Positions 28,597-37,640 are shown, numbered from the stretch's first letter. The stretch: 64,000 bases of DNA from Kangsaoukella pontilimi (GCF_009830125.1 NZ_WUPT01000001.1:868001-932000); one strand, 5' to 3'. Notes: generated by a model not told the origin, from the sequence alone. Translations and numbers: made by a program.

Positions 28597-29699
28597 CAGC
28601 CATGGCCCTTTCGCTTGGTGTTTTCTCCGTGCCCCGTCAGCGCGCGGATGGTTTCGATTTCGGTCGGATCGTATGGCGTGCCTGTCTCGTCGAGCAGATC
28701 GTGGAACCAGATGCTGCGATCAATCCGGCCACCATGGGCAAGCACCAGATCGTCTGGCCAGGGCAGCCACGTCTGCGTCCGTCCCTTGACCAACCCCCAC
28801 TGGAAGCATCCGACATCGCGTTGGCGGAAGAGTTCGAGCTGGTCCGAAATCCGGCTGTCTATCTGTCGGGCCATCCATTCGGTGCACAGGATCGGCCGAT
28901 CGAGGACCTCGAGGTAGTCAATGAACTGGGCCACGCGCTTTCGGCTCCAGTAGGCGTGGAAGGTGATGATGTCCGAATGAAGAAGGGCGGACCGGTCGAT
29001 CTCGGTCTGATAGGGATGTGCGTCGCTGTCTGGAAGCGGGGTCGTCCAGGCGGCGACCGATAACGGTGCTTCCGGGCCTATCTCCCTGGCGACCGAAAAG
29101 CTGGACTCCATCAGGGACAGGGCGTGTTTTTCCAGCTCGGCGTCGAACTGCGAATACTCCGTCTTTTCGAAATCCATGCGGTTGCCGGGCTCGTTGTAGA
29201 GGTCCCAGAACAGAATTCGCGAATCGGAGCGGTAGGCCGAGATCACGTCGCGGACATATGCCTCGAGAGAAGGGCGCAGGTCCGTGTCGAGCACGGCGGA
29301 CCGGCCGGGCGATGCGACGGCCCTGCTGTTGTGGATACCGGGCAGGGGATCGGGCTGCGGACCCCAGACAGGTTCCTCGCCCCCGAAGCCGCAATCGTCG
29401 AACAAGCAGGGCACGGTGCTCAGACCGTGTGTCGCGGCGGCGCCCATCACCCGGTCCAGCCGGTCCAGCAGGCCGTCCCGGTCATGCCGCCAACCAAGGA
29501 ACGGCAGATTTACGCGGATTGCATTGAAGCCAACGTCGGCAGCCCAGCCCAGCTCGCGCTCGATGGTTGGCATGTCGAAACTGTCGGCGTGCCACATTTC
29601 GATGAAGTTGACTGCGGTCGACGGCAGGAAGTTGAACCCGCAGACCCAGGGGCGTGCCTGCCACCAGTCTTTGGCGTCTTTTTCGGTCCAGCGGTCCAT
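28596..29699 (-). CDS. Cytosolic GH5-like glycoside hydrolase
   Basis: A 367-residue (beta/alpha)8 glycosidase of the cellulase/GH5 superfamily. The acid/base Glu170 is in WDLYNEP and the nucleophile Glu274 in LCTEWM, at the expected strand ends. No signal peptide is present, so it acts inside the cell. A longer upstream frame is rejected because it overlaps the preceding hairpin and lacks conservation. Lying between the binding-protein gene and the ATPase gene, it probably cleaves the imported oligosaccharide. The linkage specificity is unknown; GH5 covers beta-glucans, mannans and others. Confidence 0.85.
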
Positions 29700-29732
29700 T
29701 GCCGTGGCTCCCAGGTCTGGCGTCGAAAGGAA

Positions 29733-29760
29733 CGCGCCCCGCCGGACAGAGCGGGGCGCG
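29733..29760 (-). terminator. GC-rich hairpin after the sugar-binding protein gene
   Basis: CGCGCCCCGC (29733-29742) and GCGGGGCGCG (29751-29760) form a perfect 10-bp stem with an 8-base loop, ten bases after the binding-protein stop and before the glycosidase start. There is no T-run, so partial termination or 3'-end protection of the upstream message is more likely than full termination. Confidence 0.7.
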
Positions 29761-29769
29761 CAATGGGCG

Positions 29770-31044
29770 TCAGCGATCCAGCAGGTCCTGGACTTCCAGT
29801 TCGGCATCGTCGAGCGCGTCCTCGACCGACTTGCCGGTCAGCCAGATGGCCTGAAGCTCGCGGTTCAGCACGTCCTGGATGGCGCCATAGCGCTCGCTAG
29901 GAGGTGTATCCTTGGCAATGGCCGCAGTGCCGGTGTATTCGTCCCGATGCGGCAGCGAGGTATAGGCATCGCTCTCCACGACAGACTTGCGGACGGCCAT
30001 GTGACCGGTCCGCGCCCAGTCGATGTTGTGATCGTTGATGAAGGCCAGCACCTTGAGGGCCGCCATCTTGTCATCGCCTTCCAGCGTCGAGGGGATCGCC
30101 CACATATGGCTGTCGGCCCAAGTCGCGCCTGTCTCGAAGAGGGTGGGGAAGTCGGCGACGTAGTAGTTCTCTAGGCCAACCGCGGGATCGGCGGCCTGTG
30201 CGGTGTAGAAGTCCACAACCCATGTGCCGTTCACGAGGATCGCCGCCTCACCGTTCAGGAACGCCTGCTGGCTGTCGGCATAGTTGAGCTGCGGATTGGC
30301 AAGTCCGGCATCGAAAAGCTGCGTGATGGTCGTCACGGCGTTCTTGCCGGCGTCGGTGTTGATCGTCGCGGTGCCGTCCTCGGTGAAGATGTTGGCGTTC
30401 TGCTGCCACATCAGGGCGAGGACCAGCCGCACACCAATTGGGAACTGCGCAAAGTCCGCGGCGAGGTAGTCCTTGCCGGTTGCATCCTTCACCTGCTGCG
30501 CGTGCGCCAGCAGCTCTTCCGGAGAAGAGGGCAGGACGGGCTTTCCGTCTTCGACCAGACCGGCTTCGGTCATCACGTCCATGTTGACGTGCCAGAGGTT
30601 CGCGTGGAAATCCATCGGCACGCCGTAGATGCCCCCCTCGAAGCTGACCGCATCCAGCGCGGCAGGCGACCAGTCGTTCGGGTCGATGCCGGCAGCCTCT
30701 AGATCGCCGGAGATTTCGGCCAGCGCGCCGAGGCCGGCAAATTCGGGGATCCGGTGGCGGTGCATGACATGCACGTCCGGCGGGGTGCCGCCGGCATAGG
30801 CCGCTTTGATCTGGTCGTAATAGTTGCCCCAGTCGGTCGGCAGCGTGTTGATCGAGATGCCGTCGAGCTCGGCATCGGCTGCATTGATGATTGACTGGAT
30901 GATGCAGGCTTCGCCGGTGGATGTCGTGGTGTCGGTGCCCGCGTCCTCGCAGGCGCCGAAGAAGCGGCCAAGGGTGACCTCCTGAGCCAATGCTCCGGTG
31001 GCAAAGGTTGCGGCGGCGGCCGCGGTCAGAAGCACATGTTTCAT
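29770..31044 (-). CDS. Sugar ABC transporter substrate-binding protein
   Basis: A 424-residue periplasmic protein of the MalE/UgpB (family 1) type. The signal peptide ends at about residue 20 (TGALA before QEVTLG). Typical elements are DVHVMHRHRIPEFAGLGAL in the ligand-cleft region and FLNGEAAILVNGTW in the second lobe. It captures an oligosaccharide for the two permeases encoded upstream. The operon order is permease, permease, binding protein, glycosidase, ATPase. A strong hairpin follows it, a typical arrangement for over-expressing the binding protein. Confidence 0.92.
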   Translation of the reverse strand: MKHVLLTAAAAATFATGALAQEVTLGRFFGACEDAGTDTTTSTGEACIIQSIINAADAELDGISINTLPTDWGNYYDQIKAAYAGGTPPDVHVMHRHRIPEFAGLGALAEISGDLEAAGIDPNDWSPAALDAVSFEGGIYGVPMDFHANLWHVNMDVMTEAGLVEDGKPVLPSSPEELLAHAQQVKDATGKDYLAADFAQFPIGVRLVLALMWQQNANIFTEDGTATINTDAGKNAVTTITQLFDAGLANPQLNYADSQQAFLNGEAAILVNGTWVVDFYTAQAADPAVGLENYYVADFPTLFETGATWADSHMWAIPSTLEGDDKMAALKVLAFINDHNIDWARTGHMAVRKSVVESDAYTSLPHRDEYTGTAAIAKDTPPSERYGAIQDVLNRELQAIWLTGKSVEDALDDAELEVQDLLDR

Positions 31045-31069
31045 TGGTTTCCTCCCAAATGTGCGTGGA

Positions 31070-31903
31070 TTAGCCCTTCGATCCGCCGACGGTCATGGCT
31101 TGCACCACGTACCGCTGGAAGATGAGGAACAGGATGACGACCGGAAGCGAGGCGATGACGCCAGAGGCCATGACGCGGCCCAGCCCTTCCGATTGCGCGA
31201 AGTTCGATTGGATGGACGCAAGGCCCAGAGTGATCGTGAAATATTCCCGCTGCTGCGCCGAGACGAGCGGCCAGAGGTAGTCGTTCCAGGCGTAGAGGAA
31301 CGTCAGGATCGCCAGTGTCATCATGGCGGGCCGGGCCAGCGGCAGCATCACGTACCAGAAGATGCGAAGCCATCCGACACCATCCAGACGCGCCGCTTCC
31401 TCGATGTCCTTCGGGATGGCCCGGAAGAACTGCATCATCAGAAACACGCCGATGGGTACGGCCATCCGGGGCAGGATCAGCGCGTGGTATGAATTGTGCC
31501 ATCCGAAGTCCGCGAACATCGTGTAGAGCGGAATGAAGACGGCCTGTTCCGGGACCATGAGGCCGATCAGGCAGATGATCGTGATCGGTGTCTTGCCCGG
31601 AAAATCGAGGCGGGCGAGGGCGTAACCTGCCGTGGTTGAGACAGCGAGCACGCCGAGCGTCATTCCGACCGAGACGATCAGCGAGTTCAGGAACCACCAG
31701 GGTGTCTGTCCGAACGCGAAGAGAGCGGCGTAGTTGTCGGCGGTGAACGGGATCGGGACCAGCCCGAATGCCGTGGTCGATGTCGTCCGCGCCAGAACGT
31801 CGTTCGGCTGGAACGAGAGCGACACCATCCAGATCGTCGGCACCAGCCAGAGGAAGGCCGGGATCGAGAGGCAGATGACAAGCCAGTAGTAGCTGCGGTT
31901 CAT
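31070..31903 (-). CDS. Sugar ABC transporter permease (MalG type)
   Basis: A 277-residue permease with six predicted helices. The EAA loop is EEAARLDGVGWLRIFWYVML (about residues 170-189), which docks on the ATPase. MNRSYYWLVICLSIPAFLW forms the first helix. The ATG overlaps the preceding permease stop (ATGA); a longer open frame upstream is antisense-like noise within that permease. It pairs with the MalF-type subunit to import the sugar. Confidence 0.94.
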   Translation of the reverse strand: MNRSYYWLVICLSIPAFLWLVPTIWMVSLSFQPNDVLARTTSTTAFGLVPIPFTADNYAALFAFGQTPWWFLNSLIVSVGMTLGVLAVSTTAGYALARLDFPGKTPITIICLIGLMVPEQAVFIPLYTMFADFGWHNSYHALILPRMAVPIGVFLMMQFFRAIPKDIEEAARLDGVGWLRIFWYVMLPLARPAMMTLAILTFLYAWNDYLWPLVSAQQREYFTITLGLASIQSNFAQSEGLGRVMASGVIASLPVVILFLIFQRYVVQAMTVGGSKG

Positions 31904-32994
31904 CACTTTTTCTCCCGACCGACGATGAACTGGATCACCGAGAACGTGCCCATGATGACGAAGAGGAAGACGGCCATGGCGGAGGCGCGGCCAAGCTCGC
32001 TGTCGCGGAAGCCCGTCTGATAGATGTACCGGACCAGCACCTGCGTCGTGTCGTTCGGCCCGCCCTGTGTCATCAGGTGCGACTGACCGAAGACCTGGAA
32101 ATGCAGGATGATCTGAAGAACGACGACCAGCGTGATCGTGCGCTGAAGGTTTGGCAGGGTAACGTACCAGAAGGCCTTTGCGCCTCTTGCGTTGTCGAGG
32201 GCTGCGGCCTCGTAAATGTCCTTGGAAATGTCCTGAAGCCCGGCGAGGAATAGGATCATCGCGATCCCGAGGGACCACCAGACGGTCGCGATGACGATCG
32301 CCGCCATGGCGAATTGTTCGTCGGTCAGCCAGTTGATCGGGGTGCCGCCGAAGGTCTCGGTGATATTTGCGATCAGGCCCTGACGCGGCGAGAACATGAT
32401 CTGCCAGATCAGCGTGACGACCGTGACCGACAGGACCTGGCTCAGGAAGAACAGCGTCCTGAGCGCGCCCATCGCCTTGGTCTCCTTGTTCAGGGCAGCG
32501 GCGAGCAGAAGCGCCGAGATGGTGACGCCCGGTACCGCAAGCCCCACGAAGAGGAGCGTGTTGCCGACCGTCGGCCAGAAGCGGCGGTCATACCAACGAC
32601 CATCTTCGCCGGGATGAAAACCGGGGAGGACAACCAAGAGCAGCGACGCCACCGCGAGCGCAATGGCATTGAAACGGCTCAGCCGGTCCACCCGGCGAAG
32701 ATAGGCGGAAGCGGCAAGCCCTAGCACTCCGAGCCCTTGCCAGAAGGGAGATGCAAAGCCCCATTCGATATTGCGGCCCCACATGACGCGTTCGTAGTTG
32801 CGGAAACCTACAAATTCCTTGGCATCCGGATTGAACGCGACGGCCAGGAGGTTCCAGTCGTGCAGACTGATCCAGAAGCCGCGGAAGAAGGGATAGACGA
32901 GGAACAGGCCGTACGTGATCAGAAACGGTGCAAGGAGAAGCCACGCTGCCTGCGTCTGGCTCATCCGCTTCGCCGATGTCCTGGGCTCTTGCAT
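31903..32994 (-). CDS. Sugar ABC transporter permease (MalF type) with extra loop
   Basis: A 363-residue permease; a GGGGAGGAGAGG ribosome-binding site just before the ATG of MQEPRTSAK fixes the start. Helix one is AAWLLLAPFLITYGLFLVYP, and the EAA loop DIYEAAALDNARGAKAFWYV is near residue 270. Between the conserved FVGFRNYERVM and FWPTVGNTLLF lie about 70 residues instead of the usual short link, including two additional hydrophobic stretches (GLGVLGLAASAYL and NAIALAVASLLLVVLPGF). This inserted hairpin would add two helices. It is the first gene of the operon. Confidence 0.92.
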   Translation of the reverse strand: MQEPRTSAKRMSQTQAAWLLLAPFLITYGLFLVYPFFRGFWISLHDWNLLAVAFNPDAKEFVGFRNYERVMWGRNIEWGFASPFWQGLGVLGLAASAYLRRVDRLSRFNAIALAVASLLLVVLPGFHPGEDGRWYDRRFWPTVGNTLLFVGLAVPGVTISALLLAAALNKETKAMGALRTLFFLSQVLSVTVVTLIWQIMFSPRQGLIANITETFGGTPINWLTDEQFAMAAIVIATVWWSLGIAMILFLAGLQDISKDIYEAAALDNARGAKAFWYVTLPNLQRTITLVVVLQIILHFQVFGQSHLMTQGGPNDTTQVLVRYIYQTGFRDSELGRASAMAVFLFVIMGTFSVIQFIVGREKK

Positions 32995-33027
32995 CCTCTC
33001 CTCCCCGAAAGTCTGCGAATCTTCTTG

Positions 33028-33044
33028 TGCTAAAATTATTAGCA
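33028..33044. promoter_or_regulatory. Candidate operator of the LacI-type regulator
   Basis: TGCTAA and TTAGCA form 6-bp inverted arms around AATTA in the 97-base gap between the divergent permease and regulator genes. The surroundings (33025-33080) are AT-rich; ATTAGC recurs at 33051 and AGCAATATTT recurs near 33068. The position and symmetry suit a LacI-family dimer, but no central CG step, usual in LacI operators, is present. Confidence 0.5.
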
Positions 33045-33091
33045 ATATTTATTAGCGAGCGGCAAGAGCAATATTTTCAGACGGCTAACGC

Positions 33092-34123
33092 ATGGCAGAT
33101 TCAGGAAAATCCCGAGTTACGATGAAGGATGTCGCCGTCAAGGCGGGTGTCTCGCAGTCGACCGTGTCCTTTGTTCTGAACGGTCTCGAGGACATGCGGA
33201 TCAGTCGCGAAACACGCAAACGCGTCATGGAGGCTGTCGAGGAGCTGGGCTACAGGCCGCGCGGCGCCGGTCGTCCGCCAAAGGCGGCCGGAGCGGGCGT
33301 GATCGGTCTCATGTTCGACGAGATCGCCACCAGCCCGTTCGCGGCGATTTCCATCGAAGGCGCTCAGGAAGCTGCGTGGAAAACGAACCTTATCGTCGAA
33401 GTCGTGATGACAGGCGGCGACACCGAATATGAAGCCGAAGTTCTGAAGAAGTGGTCCGGCGACAACGCGATCGGGGTGATCTACGGCTCGATCCTGACCA
33501 GAGGGCTCACCGCACCGGAAGCGCTCGCGCGTCACCGTGCCGTCCTGTTGAACTGCAACGATGCCGCGGAGCGATACCCGTCGGTCGTCCCGGCAGAGCG
33601 CCGGGGAGGCGAGGTTGCGACGGCAGCGCTCATTGCAGAGGGGCACAAGCGGATCGCTTTCATTTCGGGCGAACCCTGGATGGAGGCTTCGGACCAGAGA
33701 ATGGAAGGGTATGAACGCGCTTTGCGCGCGGCACGTATCCCGGTCGATCCCTCGCTGATCGTCGAGGGCAACTTCCTGCCGTCGGGCGGCAGGGCCGCGA
33801 CGCTCAAACTGCTTCAGGATGGCCGGAAGCCGGACGCGATATTCTGTGCCAACGACCTGACAGCCGTGGGCTGCTATGAGGCCCTCAAGGAGTTGGGCGA
33901 GGTGCCGGGCGAGACTGTGGCCGTGATGGGCTACGACGATCAGGAAATCGCGCAGCATCTGTCGCCGGCGCTGTCGACGGTTCTGCTTCCCCATCGCGAG
34001 ATGGGCCAGTGGTGTGTCGAGCAACTCCTGTCCGAAGAAGTGTCACCGATCCAGGAACGGATGGAGTGCCCCCTCGTGCTCCGCGCATCGCATCAGGCCG
34101 CGCGCGCCCATTCGAAAGTTTGA
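33092..34123 (+). CDS. LacI-family transcriptional regulator
   Basis: A 343-residue repressor. The N-terminal HTH is TMKDVAVKAGVSQSTVSFVL (about 10-29), followed by the hinge helix region and a periplasmic-binding-like effector domain (about 65-335). C-terminal landmarks are DAIFCANDLTAVGCYEAL and VMGYDDQEIAQ. It is divergent from the sugar transport operon and probably represses it until the imported sugar or a cleavage product binds. Confidence 0.94.
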   Translation: MADSGKSRVTMKDVAVKAGVSQSTVSFVLNGLEDMRISRETRKRVMEAVEELGYRPRGAGRPPKAAGAGVIGLMFDEIATSPFAAISIEGAQEAAWKTNLIVEVVMTGGDTEYEAEVLKKWSGDNAIGVIYGSILTRGLTAPEALARHRAVLLNCNDAAERYPSVVPAERRGGEVATAALIAEGHKRIAFISGEPWMEASDQRMEGYERALRAARIPVDPSLIVEGNFLPSGGRAATLKLLQDGRKPDAIFCANDLTAVGCYEALKELGEVPGETVAVMGYDDQEIAQHLSPALSTVLLPHREMGQWCVEQLLSEEVSPIQERMECPLVLRASHQAARAHSKV

Positions 34124-34167
34124 GACGGGCTCACTGGCATTATCGCAGTCGAGGACGGTCAGTGATG

Positions 34168-34187
34168 GCTGGCCCGGCCGGGCCAGC
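34168..34187. repeat. 20-base perfect palindrome between convergent genes
   Basis: The sequence around CTGGCCCGGCCGGGCCAG reads identically on both strands over 20 bases. It lies between the LacI-type gene and the convergent AcnX gene. As RNA it would fold into a tight GC hairpin from either strand, so it may be a bidirectional terminator, although no T-run is present. Confidence 0.5.
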
Positions 34188-34202
34188 AAGAGATGCTTCT
34201 TC

Positions 34203-35918
34203 TCAACTCGCCCTCAGCCAGGCAGGTGGCGCTTCCGGTGCGCGGCCGGTCACCGCGGCTTCGACGCATTCAGCGAGGCTGGCAAGGCGCGCGTGCCGGC
34301 CGGAAAGCCCGTGCGCGTAATGCGCGTATTTGCCGGAATTCGTGATGACACCGCGTGTATCGGGCGGAAAGACCGGCTCGACGATGGAACACCAGCAGAG
34401 ATCCGGCAGCAGGCGCACACCCGCCGATGCCAGAGCATCGGCAAGACCTTCGGCGCGCGCCGTTCGGAGCGTGTCCCGTCCGATGGTGACGATCGCACGC
34501 GTCCCGGCGGCGCAGGAGCGGCCATCAAGAAGCGCGAGAATCTTCCGCGTCTCGGCAAGTGAGGCATGGGGGCTACCAATTGCCACAAGGTCGATCCCGC
34601 GCTCGCCCTGATTGAGTTCGGTCCACGCGGCGCGAAAGTCGTCCAGTGAAATCCGGCGACGGGCGGCGTCGGAAACCGGTTCCAGATGGGCCTCGGGCGT
34701 GTGCCCGGCGATATGGAGCATCGGCGCTCCGGAGGTCGTACCAAAGGCCGCGCAGAGCGCCTTCAGATCGTCCTGCGACGGATCGAGATGCTCGACCCCG
34801 GCAATCAGCGGAATGTGATCGGGCGCGCGCTGCCCGGCGAGCCAGCCGAGAAGCGGCCAGAACACGTCATCGACGCCAGCCTCCGGGGCCGCCACGTCGA
34901 TGATGACGCGCGGCCTGCGGCCGTCTTCGGAATAGACGCCTGACGCGGGCGCACGTCCCGTCATGGCGATGAAGAGGTCCAGATAATCGGGGTGCTTCGG
35001 CGTGCGCGCGCCAAGCACCGTGTTGGCGAAGATCACCGCGTTGCTCTCGGACCAGCCGATGACCTCACCCTGCGCCGGGGGGTTGTCGAGTAGATAGGGC
35101 GCGCAGGTGAAAACCGGCTTCGCGCCCATCTTCACATAGGCATCGGCCAGCCGGCTGGCGCGCGTGCCGAAATCTTCGGGGACGTTCTGCGCGGGCCAGT
35201 TCTCGCGATCGACGGAAATGGCGTTGATGGTCGTGGGGATGGAAACCCGTGCACCCAGATCGGCCATCTTCTCGGCGAAGATCAGGTTCGCCGAGTGGGC
35301 GAGGATGCAGCCGTCGATGTGCCCCCGCGTGACATCGATAAGGTGGTCGGCCCCGTCGGCGGCGGCCATCCGACACAGGATTTCCATGGCCATGCGCATC
35401 GCCGGGCCTTCCGCGTCATCGAGCCGGGCCTTGTCCAGCTCGGTCAGTCGAAGCTCGTCGGACCCGGCTTCCGGAAGGTCAGGGCGTATCGTGCCGGCGT
35501 CGTTGCCGGCGATCAGGTGCCCCGCCCGAAGCGTTGCATGGCGACACTTGGCAAGACGGTCGTAATCGTCACGGGACAGCGCAAGCGTCGGAATCGGCAG
35601 GCCGAAGATCTGGTCCGAGACCAGCGCGCCTAGGGTCAGGATCTCTTCGCGTTCCGCAAAGACGAAGGCGGCGGGCGCGTGACCGTTCAGCGACAATTCC
35701 AGCAGAACGCCGCTGCCGCTGCAGGACCCGCGCGATGTGGGCATCATGAGAATCTTGCCGGCCACGGAGTCGCCGTGGTTCGGGTGGTGGACGTCGATGA
35801 TGCGCCCCGTATCGGGATCGACGCCGCCCCAGAAACTTATGCCCTCGGCGCAGACCAGAACCTCGCCCTCCGCATCGCCGCGCGTGATGATCCGGCTTTG
35901 CCGCTGTTGGTCGGTCAC
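34203..35918 (-). CDS. Aconitase X (AcnX), fused swivel plus catalytic domains
   Basis: A 571-residue protein joining the small swivelling domain (about 1-140, containing HPNHGDSVAGKILMMPTSRG) and the large catalytic domain (from about 150, with RLTELDKARLDDAEGPAMRMA). Studied AcnX proteins are dehydratases of cis-3-hydroxy-L-proline (giving pyrroline-2-carboxylate) or act in the archaeal mevalonate pathway. With hydroxyproline-type enzymes next door, the former is favoured here. It lies 44 bases after the GntR gene on the same strand, divergent from the transporter operon. In many bacteria the two domains are separate genes; here they are one. Confidence 0.85.
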   Translation of the reverse strand: MTDQQRQSRIITRGDAEGEVLVCAEGISFWGGVDPDTGRIIDVHHPNHGDSVAGKILMMPTSRGSCSGSGVLLELSLNGHAPAAFVFAEREEILTLGALVSDQIFGLPIPTLALSRDDYDRLAKCRHATLRAGHLIAGNDAGTIRPDLPEAGSDELRLTELDKARLDDAEGPAMRMAMEILCRMAAADGADHLIDVTRGHIDGCILAHSANLIFAEKMADLGARVSIPTTINAISVDRENWPAQNVPEDFGTRASRLADAYVKMGAKPVFTCAPYLLDNPPAQGEVIGWSESNAVIFANTVLGARTPKHPDYLDLFIAMTGRAPASGVYSEDGRRPRVIIDVAAPEAGVDDVFWPLLGWLAGQRAPDHIPLIAGVEHLDPSQDDLKALCAAFGTTSGAPMLHIAGHTPEAHLEPVSDAARRRISLDDFRAAWTELNQGERGIDLVAIGSPHASLAETRKILALLDGRSCAAGTRAIVTIGRDTLRTARAEGLADALASAGVRLLPDLCWCSIVEPVFPPDTRGVITNSGKYAHYAHGLSGRHARLASLAECVEAAVTGRAPEAPPAWLRAS

Positions 35919-35962
35919 GGTGTCTCCAGTGCTCTGTTCAGGGGCCTTGCGCGTCCCTCGCC

Positions 35963-36640
35963 TCAGCCGTCTTGCCGGCTGGTGAGGGCAGGGAAATGGT
36001 CGAGCAGGGACCGCTTGGCGCCCAGGATATGATCGCGGAGAAGTAGGCTCGCGCGGTCACCATCGCCCATTTCACAGGCTTCGAGAATGGCGAAATGCTC
36101 GATCCCGGCCCGCTCCATTCCGTCGCTGATCACAAGCTGCGCGCGGACATAGCGTTCGACCCGATCCATGGCGTTGTCGGCGACTTCGATGAAGAACTTC
36201 AGGTCGCTCGCGCTGTAAAGCGTCTTGTGGAAGACGCGGTTCAGATCGCCCCATTCCATCGGGCTGTCCGAATCCGAGAAGGCCTGACAATGGGCCCGCG
36301 CCTCGGCCAGGCAGTCGCGCGACATGCGCGGCACGGCGTTCCGGAGGATTTCCGGCTCGAGCAGGGCGCGCAGATCGAAGACCTCGGCAGCCTCTGGCGC
36401 CGAAAGCCCGGCCACAATGGCGCCCTTGTAGCGCTGCGTTTTTACGAGGCCTTGCTCCTCAAGCCGAGAAATCGCTTCGCGCACGGGGATGCGGCTGGTG
36501 TTGAAGAGAGTCGCGATCTCGTCCTGCCGGAGGGGCGAGTTTTCGGCTATCTCACCCTCGATGATCGCCTTTCTCAGGACATCGAAGATGATCGAGGACG
36601 CGGACGCCGTCCTTGAGATGTCGATGGCCTTGAGTTTCAT
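35963..36640 (-). CDS. GntR-family regulator (FCD/FadR subfamily)
   Basis: A 225-residue protein: N-terminal winged helix (about 12-75, with LRQDEIATLFNTSRIPVREA and SRLEEQGLVKTQ) and an all-helical FCD ligand-binding domain (about 85-210) with likely metal-binding histidines. FCD regulators usually sense small organic acids. It heads the AcnX transcript and faces the divergent amino-acid transporter operon across 143 bases containing an inverted repeat, so it probably controls both sides. The inducer may be a hydroxyproline or a catabolic intermediate. Confidence 0.92.
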   Translation of the reverse strand: MKLKAIDISRTASASSIIFDVLRKAIIEGEIAENSPLRQDEIATLFNTSRIPVREAISRLEEQGLVKTQRYKGAIVAGLSAPEAAEVFDLRALLEPEILRNAVPRMSRDCLAEARAHCQAFSDSDSPMEWGDLNRVFHKTLYSASDLKFFIEVADNAMDRVERYVRAQLVISDGMERAGIEHFAILEACEMGDGDRASLLLRDHILGAKRSLLDHFPALTSRQDG

Positions 36641-36713
36641 CCAGCGTCCTTTTCGTTCCGCCGATCCTTAGCGCCGGTTGCCGGGCAGGGGAAGCGGCAG
36701 AAACCACTTTGAA

Positions 36714-36727
36714 TATTGGATACAATA
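36714..36727. promoter_or_regulatory. Candidate GntR/FCD operator
   Basis: TATTG-GATA-CAATA is an inverted repeat with 5-bp arms, and its core TTGGATACAA is one base from the TTGTATACAA consensus seen for several FCD regulators. A second GATAC follows at 36731. It lies 57 bases before the ATG of the binding-protein gene and 73 bases from the GntR start. Function is inferred. Confidence 0.5.
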
Positions 36728-36783
36728 TGCGATACAGCCTTATAATTCAACGTCACAAAAGACGAAAAACAAGGAGGTACTAC

Positions 36784-37584
36784 ATGTTTAAAAAGTTTAT
36801 GGGGCTCGCCGCGGTATCGGTTCTTGCGGCGCTGCCGGTGTCCGCCGATACGCTGGACGATGTGATCGACCGGGGCACGCTGCGCTGCGGTGTGGTTCTC
36901 GACTTTCCGCCGATCGGCTATCGCGATGCCAATAACGAGCCCGCAGGATTCGATGTGGAATACTGCAACGATCTCGCAGCCTCGCTCGAGGTCGATGTCG
37001 AGCTTCTGCCCCTGACATGGGCCGAGCGTCTGCCGGTCATCGTGACGGGTCGCGCCGACGTGGTCTTCGGCGCCACCTCCGACAGCCTCGCGCGGGCGCG
37101 CACCGTGGGCTTCAGCATTCCTTACGCCATCTATTACGCGCAGGGCGTTGTCGGATCGGATAGCGGCATCTCGTCATTCGAGGATATCCGGGGCAAGCGT
37201 GTGGCCGCCGCCGTAGGCACCGTGCCCGAGCAGGAATGGCTCAAGATCGCCGCCGAATGGGGCGAAGAGAACCTCTATCAGGGCTATCAGTCCGAGAACG
37301 AAGTCTTCCTCGCCGTCGCTCAGGGCAAGGCCGATATCGGCATCACGACCAACACAGCGGTCAAGCCGATCACCGAACAGTATGACAACGTCGATCCCGG
37401 ACCGCGGATGCCGTGGACGACCGACTATACCTCGGTCGTGGTCGACCGCTACGACGTGACCTGGCTGAACTACATCAACCTGTTCGTCACCCATCAGGTG
37501 CGCTCGGGCCGCTATCAGGAGCTCTGGGGCAAGTATGTGGGCGGCGAAGCGCCCGAACTGCGTATCCCCGGCGTGATGTACTGA
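36784..37584 (+). CDS. Polar amino-acid ABC transporter substrate-binding protein
   Basis: A 266-residue family 3 periplasmic binding protein. AGGAGGT precedes the ATG. The signal peptide ends near residue 21 (LPVSA before DTLDDV). The mature start DTLDDVIDRGTLRCGVVLDF and PPIGYRDANNEPAGFDVEYC are typical of amino-acid binding lobes. Ligand residues such as the Arg in GRADVV and the Asp near the C-lobe are present. Given the downstream enzymes it probably binds hydroxyproline or proline betaine-like compounds. It is followed by a strong hairpin. Confidence 0.93.
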   Translation: MFKKFMGLAAVSVLAALPVSADTLDDVIDRGTLRCGVVLDFPPIGYRDANNEPAGFDVEYCNDLAASLEVDVELLPLTWAERLPVIVTGRADVVFGATSDSLARARTVGFSIPYAIYYAQGVVGSDSGISSFEDIRGKRVAAAVGTVPEQEWLKIAAEWGEENLYQGYQSENEVFLAVAQGKADIGITTNTAVKPITEQYDNVDPGPRMPWTTDYTSVVVDRYDVTWLNYINLFVTHQVRSGRYQELWGKYVGGEAPELRIPGVMY

Positions 37585-37598
37585 TCCTCTGACAGGCG

Positions 37599-37622
37599 CT
37601 CCGCCCGCTCAGGCGGGCGGAG
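37599..37622 (+). terminator. GC-rich hairpin after the amino-acid-binding protein gene
   Basis: CTCCGCCCGC (37599-37608) and GCGGGCGGAG (37613-37622) form a perfect 10-bp stem with a TCAG loop, 14 bases after the binding-protein stop and 18 before the first permease. No T-run follows, so it probably attenuates or stabilises rather than terminates. Confidence 0.7.
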
Positions 37623-37640
37623 TGACCCCGGGACGGCACG

